Source: Symsagittifera roscoffensis (taxonomy: Eukaryota; Xenacoelomorpha; Acoela; Convolutidae). Taken from it: DNA of 64,000 bases. Below are positions 27,001 through 36,445 of this stretch, one piece after another. Numbering within the stretch: the first letter of the stretch is position 1; every line of letters begins with the position of its first letter. The stretch lies in the NCBI RefSeq assembly GCF_963678635.1, contig NC_087064.1, forward strand, positions 65,093,548-65,157,547, given 5' to 3'. The position numbers and the translations under genes were made by a program. The notes under the pieces are model-generated. The model saw only the letters and a list, made by a program, of their open reading frames with translations, did not search any database and was not told the origin of the DNA.

Positions 27001-29844
27001 CTTTTTAAATTTGAGCTTAAAACATCAGTATTTTTGAGATGTCTAAACAAAATTGCTTAAAAAAAAAACTCTAGTCGAAATTTGTCGGAGGACAAAAATC
27101 ATCCCTAGGATTACATTCCGTCCCTTTATTCGAAAGATATAACAACTAGACTGCTTTGATTTCTTGAATGTGTCTATATCAATTTCTTTCAGCATTTTTT
27201 GATATTTCGCCGCTTTTTGAAGTATAATAAGATACATTTTGCTCATAGTAACGTATTATTTAGGCCAAACAGCTTGCCTCATCTCAATTTGAAAAAATCT
27301 CAGCCTGATTAAATGCCCACTCAAGCGTTCATAGCTTGAACTATATCGAGCGTTAATTGTCCTTTTAACTGCAATCAAAATGAGTCTCAATTCGGAGGCA
27401 AAGGTTACACACAGCGAGTACAAAAGAAAAAAGTAGCTTCATTGATTGAAATTAGAAAAGATAGAATTCAGTCTCGAATGAGTAAGACTTTGCTACGTAT
27501 GGGTTTGGAATTTGCGACCTCAAGAATTGGAGTCTCTAACTCTGCCCTTTCAACCACGAACGGTTAATAACCAGCATTAACTAGTCACAAATAAAGCAGC
27601 TATATATGCTAACAAATTGCCAATAATAGGTAGCAAAAGTGGCACCAAATACAAATGGACGCAATTTCGCAAGTAATGCTTTGGAATATAACAAACTGAA
27701 AGTATCCACACTAATTTTGCATGTATTAAATTGGAAACCATAAAACCACATAATGTATAAATTATGAATTTAAAAAACTGCGAGATATATTGAGTTAGAA
27801 AATGTCTGAAATCGAGTTTTTATTATTGTTGTGTTGTTTGAACCAAAAAGTTTTTTTCGGTTCTACTCATGAATCGAAAATGTATCAACTGTGTTAACTT
27901 ATTAGTATTCGAATGTCAACGGACATGCTATCAAAAATTCGTAACGGTGCCCCAAAGTGGCACCAATATTTGCGACTTAAGTTAGAAAAAATGGTCATAG
28001 TATAACACTAACGCTCACTAAAGTTCGCTAGTGTATATATGTTAAGCAATATGAACATAGTCTGGTTGTAGAAAAAAAAACGTTTGTTCCGACTTCTGAT
28101 GAAAGTGACGGAACTTTTGGGCTGTTTTTAGCCAATGTTCGACTTTTGAAATAGCAATTTTTGACGATTTTTTTTTCATTATCAGACAGCTATTGATGAG
28201 CGCAAATTTAAACATACCTTTTACCTGTGATCACAAATATGAGAATTTGAAAATTGCAATTTTGGCTAGTTTGGGATGCTGGTTGTTCTAATTAGTACGT
28301 TACTGTGCTAGATATATCTATTTTTAAATTCAATTTTTTCGTTGAAAATTTCTTTTTTTTTTTTCAATCAAACACTACTGCATAGATGTTAAAGGGCAGT
28401 CAGGGCGTCATACTGATACCAACAGTATTGTAAAAAAATGTGTTTTTCAAGCTGTTCATAGAGTCATAACTGAGTAAAATTTGATGAAAAAATAAGCACA
28501 GTAATATAATTACACTCGCAGCAACATTACTAGCAATTTAAAAGTGACAGATTTTAACAGATAGGACAGTGCGTATGTCAAAAAAGACTGGGAGGCTTCA
28601 ATTTGTTTAGCGAATGAAACCAATGCCTGCGGAAATAAAAGAGCGAGGAGGGACGCTGCTACTCTGGGCCACGGGGAGCACTTCGAGGAGTCTATCATCA
28701 CAGCCCCCACCCCCATCATCATTCGGGAGAAGAGGGGGGCAGTGGAACCACTCAGCAGTGAGTCAATTTTTGCCATTCTTGTAGAGTGAGTGATTGGTTG
28801 ACAATCACACTTACAGAGAAGCGGTTGAAAGAATTCGATCGATTCTTCATTGATCAAAAAATTGGTATTTACATTACAGATACATGTTGCCGAAAGAAAA
28901 GATTCTTTTTTTTTCAAATATGTTTACTTTTGGAGAACTCTTGGTTTTAGTCTTTCGTTCAAAAATACCTCCTCTCTTGAAAGGTTACCGAAAGAAAAGA
29001 TTCTTTTTTTTTCAAATATGTTTACTTTTGGAGAACTCTTGGTTTTAGTCTTTCGTTCAAAAATACCTCCTCTCTTGAAAGGTTACCGAAAGAAAAGATT
29101 CTTGTTTTTTCAAATATGTTTACTTTTGGAGAACTCTTGGTTTTAGTCTTTCGTTCAAAAATACCTCCTCTCTTGAAAGGTTACCGAAAGAAAATATTCT
29201 TTTTTTTTCAAATATGTTTACTTTTGGAGAACTCTCGGTTTTAGTCTTTCGTTCGTTTCCAGTACATAAATTTCACTACGAATTTCAAAAACCGCTTTTT
29301 ACACAGTTATCTAACTTTATCATTTTAAGGTTTTGTTTGATACATCCAACTATTTATCTGCCTTGCCTAGCTAACCAAAGTTGTTTGCCTAAGAGCTCAG
29401 TGAGTCCTGTAAGAAGCACTTCTTAGAAATGTTTTACGAAGTTATGAACCATTTTACGGAAACACTTCGAAAAATTATCTCATTTCCGGTTGTTTTCAAA
29501 TCAGACCATGCGTATGGTTTTCGACAATTTAGGAGCCTTCTTAGCATGTTAAGCATTTTTTCATTAATTAGTATCTATCATACATGGTTACTTATCATGT
29601 ATGAGTTCGAACTTATCATGTCTGACTGTTTCTCGATTTAGTCGCGAGAGGGCCTATCCACATGCAGCAGCAGCCGCTAGAGGGCGCTCGAATGGCAGCC
29701 GGCATGTTCAGTCTGTTCGCCACCACTATGCTACTCTCCATGCTGGTGGTAGTCTACAAAGCATACAAGCTCAGACACAACTACTACGCTGTCAAGGGAT
29801 ACATGAACAGGGATACCACCTCTAATACAAACAACCACAACTGA
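1..29844 (+). CDS. ZP-domain transmembrane glycoprotein, 19 exons, 5' partial
   Basis: Exons chained by hand: 1-50, 1131-1257, 1575-1699, 2255-2353, 9481-9747, 12092-12254, 13858-14021, 14399-14643, 15604-15796, 16198-16284, 16442-16595, 17035-17177, 20391-20465, 21245-21454, 22461-22662, 24253-24303, 25438-25619, 28611-28757, 29642-29844. Reading from base 2, phases agree throughout and give 961 codons plus stop. Most introns are phase 1, usual for extracellular proteins. The exon from 14399 encodes a Thr/Ser-rich mucin-like stretch. Exons from 22461 to 28757 match a ZP-C module: paired Cys, a DAFRFDAF strand, then YVQCRVRAC and a final Cys pair. Two basic sites follow (KRARR, REKR), fitting furin-type release. 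The last exon encodes one hydrophobic helix (about MAAGMFSLFATTMLLSMLVV) and a short cytoplasmic tail. Such proteins polymerise into extracellular coats. The N-terminal half is not assigned to a family. Start codon and signal peptide lie outside the window. The exon 2/3 junction is the least certain part. Confidence 0.85.
3094..3126. repeat. Perfect 15-bp hairpin with 3-base loop
   Basis: ATGCTCTGTTCATTT is followed by TTC and the exact reverse complement of the first arm. It lies in the long intron between exons 4 and 5 of the ZP gene. No longer arms are visible. Confidence 0.8.
3758..4060 (+). repeat. 5' LTR of the Copia relic
   Basis: It aligns with 8358-8695 over most of its length, with many substitutions and indels. 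Ends are approximate because no clean TG/CA termini or target-site duplication could be fixed by eye. Confidence 0.6.
5171..5530 (+). pseudogene. Copia gag-pre-integrase fragment
   Basis: This 119-codon open stretch carries the hydrophobic DVLFIPSYNLKLMSV pattern seen before integrase in Copia polyproteins, where the family consensus is a DVLYVP-like strand followed by NLLS. The upstream protease Asp motif is not evident. Flanking frames are interrupted, so it is a remnant. Confidence 0.6.
6640..7319 (+). pseudogene. Copia reverse transcriptase fragments, internally duplicated
   Basis: The 6933-7319 stretch encodes VEGLEFNETFT, KRLSLAL and HPIDVKSSFFNSPP with YTEQPEDF, matching the start of the Copia RVT_2 domain. 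A diverged copy of the same segment lies at about 6640-6900 with a frame-breaking stop. A shorter duplication of GACAGGAAGAGACTGGTACA lies within 7183-7310. The catalytic YVDD region is not visible, so no function is retained. Confidence 0.75.
7977..8231 (+). pseudogene. Copia RNase H C-terminal fragment
   Basis: It contains FEYQAVSAAVQEVVYLKSLL followed by KVDVKYHFVRE. The family pattern is a TEAEY-like motif, A..EA.WL..LL, then H.DI.YHF.RE. The TEAEY acidic residues read as NFEYQ, so an expected catalytic acid is changed. It lies just upstream of the 3' LTR, the expected position. Confidence 0.75.
8358..8695 (+). repeat. 3' LTR of the Copia relic
   Basis: Diverged partner of the segment at 3758-4060, about 125 bases after the RNase H fragment. 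The end lies near ACCCGTAACG and is approximate. Confidence 0.6.
9883..10289. mobile_element. hAT-like MITE, complete copy
   Basis: It starts CAGGGACAGATC and ends AAATCCGCCCCTG, diverged terminal inverted repeats of the CAGGGGCGGATC type common in animal non-autonomous hAT elements. The interior has a G-run, a TTTTTAGGTCGACC block and TTTTCTGCGCC, shared with four other copies in the window. No coding capacity. Confidence 0.7.
10903..11170 (+). mobile_element. hAT-like MITE, truncated copy
   Basis: It starts CAGGGGCGGATCTACGATTT and shares the TTTTTAGGTC and TTTTCTGCGCC blocks with 9883-10289. The right terminus is missing; it runs into a poly-C stretch next to a foldback repeat. Confidence 0.65.
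11190..11513. repeat. Foldback element with arms of about 140 bp
   Basis: The left arm (11190-11328) and right arm (about 11361-11513) are imperfect reverse complements: TACTGTTCACATTGTCCAAT pairs with the right end, and the AAAGAGCCCC / GGGGCTCTTT boundary forms the apex. The centre is about 30 bases. The right arm is partly duplicated at 11569-11700. Confidence 0.8.
11569..11700 (+). repeat. Partial duplicate of the foldback right arm
   Basis: It repeats TTTGTCATGGCCTAATTTAT and the following AATCGGACAATGC block, then the GCAGGTGGGATGGGGGAAGA run also seen at about 11533. This indicates local tandem duplication of element sequence. Confidence 0.7.
11764..11980. mobile_element. MITE-like repeat with GATCTACTT ends
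   Basis: It is bounded by ATCTACTTAGCAAT and AGGTTGTTAAGTAGATCC, an inverted pair, with a pyrimidine/purine foldback near the left end. A related copy lies at about 15870-16080 and a partial one at about 22280-22443. Non-coding. Confidence 0.6.
12374..12640 (+). mobile_element. hAT-like MITE, truncated copy
   Basis: It starts CAGGGGCGGATCTAGGATTT, then has the G-run, the TTTTTAGGTCGAAC block and a TTTTCTGCACC segment. The right end is lost after a GCGCTCCCCGTCCCC stretch. It directly follows the 12092-12254 exon. Confidence 0.65.
13438..13700 (+). mobile_element. Dispersed repeat family A, partial copy
   Basis: It contains GTTCTTCCGACTTTCG, GTGCTCGGGGTGG and a TTTCACCTGTGATC block, matching the fuller copy at 32147-32690. 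An even shorter, diverged piece lies at about 13220-13400. No ORF. Confidence 0.65.
15870..16080. mobile_element. MITE-like repeat, second copy of the 11764 family
   Basis: It shares TTAAGTAGATCC, an ACCAATCAGGCAGCAAAATT block and AATTTACTGCTTTTATT with 11764-11980. It lies in the intron after the 15604-15796 exon. Confidence 0.55.
16596..17034 (+). other. GC-AG intron
   Basis: The upstream exon ends in AGCAG followed by GCAAGA. The downstream exon begins after TATTTCTAG. Only this GC donor keeps the phase (2) into the next exon; reading on hits a stop at 16630-16632. GC-AG introns are a known minor class and usually have otherwise strong donors, as here. Confidence 0.75.
18181..18650 (+). 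mobile_element. Dispersed repeat family A, diverged copy
   Basis: It follows the same block order as 32147-32690: the TATATCATTCGAAAAATATT segment, ACCTGTGAT, GGTTATGGGAGTTTTAAGAT, then a tail with GAGCCTCGCCTTGATAC. A further diverged copy lies at 19110-19570. Confidence 0.55.
18652..18960 (-). mobile_element. hAT-like MITE, reverse copy
   Basis: It begins GTGGCGGATTTAGGGG and ends in the reverse of the GTCGACC block. In this orientation the CTGCCGACCCAAAGGGTC segment comes first, matching the right part of the other copies. The far terminus is lost. Confidence 0.6.
19110..19570 (+). mobile_element. Dispersed repeat family A, diverged copy
   Basis: It contains GGAATATTTGTGCTCGG near the start and CATTCAGGGCCTTGCTCTGA near the end, in the order of the fuller copy at 32147. 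Many substitutions; non-coding. Confidence 0.55.
20351..20410 (+). other. Duplicated 3' splice site before a ZP-gene exon
   Basis: TGTTTCAGCCAATGGAGTG occurs twice, 37 bases apart. Only the second acceptor (exon from 20391) keeps the reading frame. The first would add 37 bases and soon reach a stop. Confidence 0.8.
20588..20935 (+). mobile_element. hAT-like MITE, partial copy
   Basis: It has the TTTCTCGAGG plus G-run opening, TTAGGTCGACC, TTTTCTGCGCCGCAGG and a CGACCCTTTGGGTTGGCAGG close. The CAGGGGCGGATC terminus is missing. Confidence 0.6.
21176..21200 (+). repeat. GGGGA repeat, G-quadruplex candidate
   Basis: Five consecutive runs of four or more G separated by single A, on the transcribed strand, 44 bases upstream of the exon that starts at 21245. 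One-base loops favour a stable parallel quadruplex; folding is inference. Confidence 0.7.
23634..23833. other. Assembly gap, 200 N
   Basis: Exactly 200 unknown bases, a round number typical of a scaffold join of unknown true size. It lies in a ZP-gene intron, so an unseen exon is possible, although the flanking exons join in phase without one. Confidence 0.95.
24304..25437 (+). other. Intron, no feature recognised
   Basis: AT-rich intron of the ZP gene. It opens with a short degenerate array of CCAATCTACCCTA-like units (about 24318-24412). Nothing else recognised. Confidence 0.6.
25438..28757 (+). other. ZP-C module end and two furin-type cleavage sites (two exons)
   Basis: These two exons of the large gene carry its most diagnostic residues. 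The first encodes PCSADSTF, then DAFRFDAFAWYD, then the VQCRVRAC strand typical of ZP-C. The second supplies the closing Cys of the CVRANETNAC pattern, then KRARR and about 30 residues later REKR. In ZP proteins a consensus furin site sits between the ZP module and the membrane anchor. Two sites in tandem could allow staged release; that is inference. Confidence 0.85.
25620..28610 (+). other. Long intron, mostly unrecognised sequence
   Basis: AT-rich intron of the ZP gene without a supported ORF. A diverged family A repeat sits at about 28080-28430, with GTTCCGACTTC, ACCTGTGATCAC and a tail GCGTCATACTGATACC. A tRNA-like patch near 27480-27560 is too weak to call. Confidence 0.55.
28891..29255 (+). 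repeat. 98-bp tandem repeat, nearly four copies
   Basis: Copies start with CGAAAGAAAAGATTCTT at 28891, 28989, 29087 and 29185 (the last has AAAATATTC), giving an exact 98-bp period. Divergence is very low. It lies in the last intron of the ZP gene; the period is not a multiple of three, so the open frame across it is not coding. Confidence 0.9.
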
Positions 29845-32146
29845 GCAGAACGGAAAAACCATATCATACATACACCATCAAAATGAGACCATACAAGGAT
29901 GAAAGAACACTATAAATCTCCCAAAAGTGAGACCATAACTAAACGAAAGACCATACATCTTCCTTCCGAGTGAGACCATGAAAAGACATCAGATAGTTTG
30001 ATCATAATTAAACAACAATAATTTCATCGGGTTCTTTTGGCGATTCAAGCCACTGTAATCTTAAATGCTATCCGTTTAATGATGTTAATTAATTGACTGC
30101 GCAATTATATATAGAGAAAAAAAACAGTTCCGTGGAAGCATTCACCATACAGTGACGCTCTAATTCCAACAAGATTTTAAAAAATGTGATGTAAAGAGAT
30201 ACATCAAAGTTGATGCCAGTCAAATAATTTCATCCTTCATTTTTATATTCAATTTATACAGGAAAATTTTGATTTGTACATAGTAACTGTAAATAAAAAA
30301 TTTACGAAACAGATTTTTATTCATTCATAAAAAACATTCTTTCAATTTTTCTCCAGAATCTGCAGTATTTATCCCAGATAGTCGATAAACCTGAAAATCG
30401 ATAGCTATAGCACTAAGCTTTTTCTCGCAACAGCTAAAACTTTTTTGCAGTCCAACTATGGAAAAATTCAATATATCACTCGACCTGACAATGTATTTGT
30501 GTGGTACATAATTTTGAGACAAAAAAAACTCACACGAAAACAGAATTCTTTAAATAAGCAGCCAAAAAAGCAAAAATATTCAATAACTTTATTTTTTTTC
30601 AAGGTAATTACTATAAGTAGGTCACTTTATTGCAGCAGTTTCAAGGAAGAGATTCAATTTAAGATAGTTTTAATTATGCCTTTCAAATGAAGGGATTAGT
30701 AGCCAGCTACACCTGCAAGAGCAAGTGTCTTGTAATAAGTAACTGTACTTTTTCCATTAAACTAAGTTTCTTGCATCATACAGTCATTTCTGAATCCAGT
30801 TCTTGGCGCTCAAGTAGAAGTGAATTTTGAATTTGAATATCTGAATTTGAAAATTTTGTAATAAGTTGAAAGCGTTCTCTTGAAAAACTTTAATTGGCGG
30901 AATATTGCTGTGTGCTTATTTTCCAATTTCCGAAGACCTCCTTTAAGGCTTTCTTTCTTACATTATAATTAAAATTCATTTTGATTTATATTAGTTGCTG
31001 GTAAACTTACGAATTACACGAATAACTTTTTTTCGTCACTTTCAATGTTACTTCGGCTTAAATATTTTCGGCTATTGTTATATCATTTTAATTATCTCAT
31101 GATACGTCGTTTGAAGGGAGAAACACATTTTGATGCATTTGTAACTCGAAGTGTACGAACAAAGATGGGAGTTTCAAACTTTTTGCAGCTCAAATCTTTT
31201 TCAGGCAACTTTTTTTTCGACTATCCGAGTCGTCTCTTGGAGTCTTATATGATCAGTAGCCGCTTATAAACTTTGCTTCAATGCTAAATAGTTTTTTTTA
31301 ATTTCCTCAATTGAACTTCATTCGAGACAAAAGTATATGTAAATTGTTTGATTTTTTTTTCGAATCGCAGTTTTCAGCATATTTTTTTTCGGCTAGCTGC
31401 CGTGCTTTTGTGTTGTATAGCAAGTGATGCAAAGTTCTGCTTCACCTGTGTTTGAAACTATTGTTTGTTTTGCCTTAGTTATTCTAAGAAAGGATATCCG
31501 AAGAATGCGATGGTCAACTATAGCTTCCCATTTTATAGCACTTTTGTCAACTGTCACCAATCACTTGCTTATTAGAGCAGAGCTAATTCAAGTTATATAC
31601 TATAATTTATATAATGCTAACTAGCGTCAGACAAAAGAGCATTCAATTCATTGTCGTCACACGTAATGAATGATTTTCAATGGTAGCTCGTTTTTACTCG
31701 TAAGCGAAGGCGCGATACACGAGTTAGTTTTTACATGAAAAAAGAACATTTATTTTACAATGTAAATACGCATGAACTAGCGACGTGCTTTCATTCAAGC
31801 AATCAAGCAGCTATTCAAGTTAGATAATGACTAATAAATTAAAAACGATTTCTGTTAATGACGTTTCACAGGCCATATTAAAAGAAGGCGAGCTTCTACA
31901 TGTAAAATTATAGATGTCTAATTGATCATCATACAAAAATCTACACTCTGGCACTTTTTGCCTCAACAAAAGCACAGTAGCATATTAATCTGGCCACGAA
32001 ATATCTGAATTGCATGCATCAAACGCGTGCATTTTTCTTTGAACAAAGGCTAACAGTTGTAGTTTTTAATGATCGAAACTGATAGACTTTATCCTCAAAC
32101 AAAATACAGCCGACAAGCTATCATACCTGTTTCTAAGTTGTTGTTC
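29845..32146. other. 3' UTR and intergenic stretch
   Basis: After the ZP 3' UTR (to about 30.3 kb) I see AT-rich sequence without a supported gene. A patch at about 30370-30540 resembles 48780-48960, so it belongs to a dispersed repeat. Confidence 0.6.
30292..30297 (+). terminator. Poly(A) signal of the ZP gene
   Basis: AATAAA lies about 450 bases after the stop codon at 29844, inside AT-rich sequence. It is the first canonical signal downstream and gives a plausible 3' UTR length. Confidence 0.55.
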
Positions 32147-32690
32147 CGACTTTCGATACGAAAGTAACGGAATATTTGTGCTCGGGGTGGGTTTTTTTTT
32201 CTTCAGACAAATTTCAACTTTTTACCTAGCCATTTTGACGGATTTTTTTATATCATTCGAAAGGTATTTTTGTCCTGAGCTTAAATTTGAAAAGATATTT
32301 CACCTGTGATTATTTTCTGTAAAGTTATGGGGGTTTAAAGATTGCCATTTTGGCCAATTTGGGACAATTAACGCGCGATATATTTCGCGCTATTAACGCG
32401 TAAGCGGAGAGTTAATCCGTCTTAGAAATCGTTCCAAATTGGTTTAACGAAGCTTATTTGCCATAATTGATTTAATACAAGTAGCGAAATCTATCCTTTT
32501 GTACTTTATATGGCGTGTGGGGGGATGATTTAAAAAAAATTAAAAATTTTTGAAAAAAAAATTTTCATTTTGTTTTATTACTTTTAATTTTTTAATGATA
32601 TTACTGCTCCATAAACCTTAATGAGCAGTCGGAACATTCAGGGCTCCGCCCTGATACGAGCAGTCTTGTTACAATATAGTTATAAAACTA
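32147..32690 (+). mobile_element. Dispersed repeat family A, fullest copy
   Basis: About 540 bp, opening GTTCCGACTTTCGATACGAA and closing GGCTCCGCCCTGATACGAGC then AGTCTTGTT. The interior has an ACGCGCGATATATTTCGCGC palindromic patch. Related pieces lie at 13.4, 18.2, 19.1, 28.1 and 36.4 kb. No ORF, so a non-autonomous element is likely; its class is not identified. Confidence 0.65.
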
Positions 32691-35600
32691 TGTTTCGTAA
32701 GATTTAAGTCACAAATTTCTAGGCAGGAATTTGTATTTCAAAGTGCGAGTTCGAAAACTAGGTACAATAACAATCTCGTTTCTTTTAAAAAGTTAGTAAA
32801 TTATAAGCATCGCTTTTTTTGAGTGTGAACATTTCTAAGGACTTTATCGTGGAAAAACAAGTAGTAACTAACTCGACCTACAAATGAGTCTGCACTGCGT
32901 TCAATGGCACTTAAAAATGCTTAAAAAAACAAAAGTGGAAAAGTGCAACTGAACCTCAAAATGAACCTTTTTTCAATTTGTTTGCTAAACTTATCTGCAA
33001 CACGTAAATTTATAAACTTCAATCACAATTGAGGTTTTCTCTGTTCTTTTTTTTCTGCAAAGCCCAAAATTGTCAAAAAATTATTAAAAAAAAACGCCTG
33101 AGGTGTGCAACATTGCTGGTCGCTATCATTGAGATAAATGGAGAACGGCAAAATGAGAATCTGCTTTTTGTTGTGCGGTAATTTGGTTAATTTTATCGTT
33201 GGAACTGAACTTGAGGTTTAGCTAAAAAAAAAAACAATTAAGTCATTTCATAATTCAGCCTACGCGGACAATAAAAGATAATCCAAGTTTCAAAATAAAG
33301 CAAAAGCAGCCATTAATCAATTTGAATTTGACTGTGTTCTATAAAATAACGCCACAACTTAAGCATATGCTTCATCGTTTAAGCTAGCTATCTTTACTGA
33401 TGCCTTTAGATAGATTATTTTTGCTTAATGTTTTTTTTTCTTGAAAAAAAACTTGAACAAAACAAATGAGCATGTATCGCATTAGAGTTATGATCTGAAA
33501 TCTGTAGAAAAAGTGTAAGCTTTAGGTACCAGCAAAAATTCTTCACATTGGAGCAAAACCCATTGATTACGCTATCATTGTGTGAAAAACAATTGGCTAA
33601 TTTTTTAAATTTGTTAATTTTCTAAAAGCAATTAATTTTTCCTTTAATTTTTCAACACAGACAAGGCTGTACTTTGCAAACACAAGCAAAATAAGAGGCA
33701 AAAAGAGCTTCAAAATTGCAAGCAAAACTATTAAGCAATTAAAGTACATGAACTTTGTGAAATACAAAAATTGTCCTGATTCTGATCGACGACCTCCAAA
33801 CATTGATTCTAGTGTATTCGCCAAGCACTTATGAGCAAATTAAACCAAGCCATTCAATTGGCATAAAACATAACCAACTGACAGTTGGAAGAGGTTAATG
33901 AACGCAAGGAAATGGAAAAAATACTGACTTAATTTTGATTGAAAAAGCTTCAACTTTTCGAATTTTTAAGAAAAAATATATGCCCTTGAAGCTCGTTGAA
34001 TTCACAGACAACTAGTGATTGCTTTATTTTTGATAAAACTAAGCCAATTTGAGAAAAATGGAGCAACAGGTAAAATTTTTATTTCGCCCGGAAATCTGAT
34101 AATTAAATTCCATAGTCGAAACAAGAAGTCCATCACGTTTTTCGTGACCTTTACACTTTTGCTGCTCGATAGTGGAGTTTGCCTTTCTTTTAACAAATGA
34201 AATGAACTTAAAAATAAATCAAGATTTAAATTGAGAAAAAGTTGACTTTCACTACGTTCAGTACTCTTAATTAGAAAAAGAACAGTTCATAGATACTGAA
34301 GTTGAGCACTTCTTGCAGAGCTTTAAATTCGGGTGGAAAAAAGCGCTATTGCGTCAAACATCTCTAAGTTGGCGTTATTCGGTCATTCTTAATTAAAGTT
34401 TTAAGCACCGAGTATTAGGGTTAGAATATAGCTGTCATAGTATATCAGCAGCTATCAAGAAAGAAGAAAACTCAAAATGCTCAGAAAAGCGGAGACCTTA
34501 GCCAAAAATTCAGTAATAACTTTTAGTAAATTAAAAGTGGGTCAGCCAAAAAAGGGAAGACCTATACCCCCCCCCCCCAAAAAAATCCCTTCGTGTCTTA
34601 ATCATCCTTTCAGATTTCAATCAAAAGACAGATTTCAATCTCAAAAACACTCAGTTGGTCTTCTTGATCGTCACGCTATTGCCAACAAAGATAACTTCAT
34701 TGTTGTAATGTATTTAAACCTCACATTCTGACACCATGCAAACAAGACCATCGTTCATCAATAATCACTTAAGCATCTTTCAGCATCGTTCAATCACTTT
34801 GTCGTACAAAAAACTCCTTGTTTTCAAGTTTTTTTCTAATTTCTGTCAATACGATGGCGAAAAAACTAATTTGCTAATGCCCACGAAGTAAATTCAAACA
34901 ACTCTTGTAAAATTTCTGATGTATTAAAAATTAAAACGAACTTAAAAATCGAAAACTGTATGAGATTAAAAATATTTTAACCAACAGAATCAAAATTCAT
35001 AACTAAAAATTTAAATTCAAAAAGGATTTATTTCTACAGAGCTATCATTCTTGAGTAACAATTTGTGAAGGGCTATCATTATTGAGTAGCGATTTGTGAA
35101 GCATATACCTAATAATTGACCATCATAGCCAACGCAGCTGGTTCCGGCATCCCATGTTTGTTCATGTAGTGGTTTTTCAGCACAAACTTATGCTTCGTTT
35201 TGTACTCACAACTCATACAGTCGAACGAAGTCGAATTTGGCAAATGTATCTTTTCAATGTGTCTTCGCATTGAAGTCACGTGCGCACTTTCCTGGCCACA
35301 AAAAGAGCATTTGTAGCTTTTCTCGGTCGATCCCATTTGTTGAACTACCGCCATCATTGAGGTGACGTCAATTTTAGCCGACGACTGTTGAATCATAAGA
35401 CTCGCATTTGAACCAACTTGGGTAGAGTTTCTCAAGCCAGTTGCAATCTTAGGAGCTTTGGGTACATTTGAGGTTCTTTTTGTAGGTGACGGATGGACCG
35501 AAGCATACAAATGTTTCAAGGAACTTTTCAGATTTTCAAAATCAGATTCTTTTTCTCTCGAGGCTTCTTTGGGCGTGAAAATGATCTTTCCTATTTCGGC

Positions 35601-36441
35601 CCATGTGTTTGAGTCCACAATCCGATGTGTGTTAGACTCCAAAGCACTTGGCGCATGGCTGAACAGAGAAGAAATGGAGAAATGCTCGGCATCAAAAACC
35701 AGTTTCACTTCAATGTCAGAAAACATTTTATCAACTTCTGAAGACTTAATAAGAATTTAATAATCAGATTTCAGATCTAAAGCGGAACAAATTCATTGAA
35801 CGCTTATCATTAAAAGAGTAAACGAAGTCTGTCCGCTATTTATTATGATTTTTTTTCATCTTCAGTTCCTTGTTCTTCAAATTAATTTTCAAAAACTAAC
35901 AGCGAACAACTTTAAGCCAAAATTTATTTCAAAAAAACTTGTCTGCCAATTTCGCCCCTATCACAAAAAGCTTGTCTAATTGTCAGACTTGAACTGAAAC
36001 ACATGTTGCGGTGTTGAAACAAAATTTGAATATAAAGTGCTTTATCGAAACTTCTCGAATGAGCCGACCTCAATTATAAGTCGCCCTCCTTTATGGGGTA
36101 ATTTTTTCATGTAATAGAGAACAAGAGACAACGCCAAGTAAAATCCGCCCATAATTTTAAATCCTTCAAATAAAAGTTTGAATCATTCGAAGTTAACTTC
36201 AATCATTTGGACAAACTGCATAAGTCCTCTCCTGATCAAAATGCCCGAATTCGTTTTAAGGGAGCAAGGTGAAGTGTTTTGTCGTAGAAGGTACAGTACT
36301 GCCGGTATTATCATCTATCACGCATTAAAAAGAAGAGTCGTTCTCACACCAAAGACTTATTATGTAAACAAGAGTAAAAAACATCAGATTAATGACGCGG
36401 CTCTTACTCGAGTAAAAACAACATACGAGAAATTCAATGGA
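32204..36441. repeat. Tandem duplication, copy 1 (about 4.24 kb)
   Basis: This block is repeated immediately downstream at about 36446-40689. The copies differ by only a few substitutions (AATAAGAATTT versus AATACGAATTT) and homopolymer lengths. It contains most of a family A repeat, the zinc-finger exon and the first part of a 67-aa ORF. Copy 1 lacks the last bases of that ORF because the junction falls there. Confidence 0.9.
35109..35726 (-). CDS. Two-finger C2H2 zinc-finger protein exon (copy 1)
   Basis: 205 codons from ATG to stop. Two C2H2 fingers sit near the C-terminus: CSFCGQ with HIEKIH, then CMSCEY with HYMNKH. The spacing and the hydrophobic CxYKT style resemble fingers of BTB-type insect and other invertebrate transcription factors, but no BTB domain is present. 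The middle is Ser/Lys-rich. Upstream of the ATG the sequence reads TTAAGTCTTCAG then stays open, so this may be a 3' terminal exon with the N-terminus elsewhere. A minus-strand AATAAA lies at 35027-35032. DNA or RNA binding is inferred from the fingers only. Confidence 0.7.
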   Translation of the reverse strand: MFSDIEVKLVFDAEHFSISSLFSHAPSALESNTHRIVDSNTWAEIGKIIFTPKEASREKESDFENLKSSLKHLYASVHPSPTKRTSNVPKAPKIATGLRNSTQVGSNASLMIQQSSAKIDVTSMMAVVQQMGSTEKSYKCSFCGQESAHVTSMRRHIEKIHLPNSTSFDCMSCEYKTKHKFVLKNHYMNKHGMPEPAALAMMVNY

Positions 36442-36444
36442 TTC
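36241..36444 (+). pseudogene. 67-aa basic ORF, copy 1, stop lost at the duplication junction
   Basis: It starts ATCAAAATGCCC and matches the complete ORF at 40489-40692 until the tandem-duplication junction, where the stop is replaced and the frame runs on into repeat sequence to about 36552. If the ORF is a gene, copy 1 is altered at its end. Confidence 0.3.
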
Positions 36445-36445
36445 A

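Noticed and set aside
27450-27570. tRNA-like patch
   Set aside because: B-box resemblance only; no stem structure could be drawn.
28510-28917. 135-aa minus-strand ORF
   Set aside because: Antisense shadow of the ZP-gene exon 28611-28757, which has in-phase splice sites and ZP features.
28850-29146. 98-aa plus-strand ORF
   Set aside because: It reads through the 98-bp tandem repeat in shifting frames and lies in an intron.
28891-29255. CRISPR-like array
   Set aside because: Contiguous 98-bp tandem copies without unique spacers, in an animal intron.
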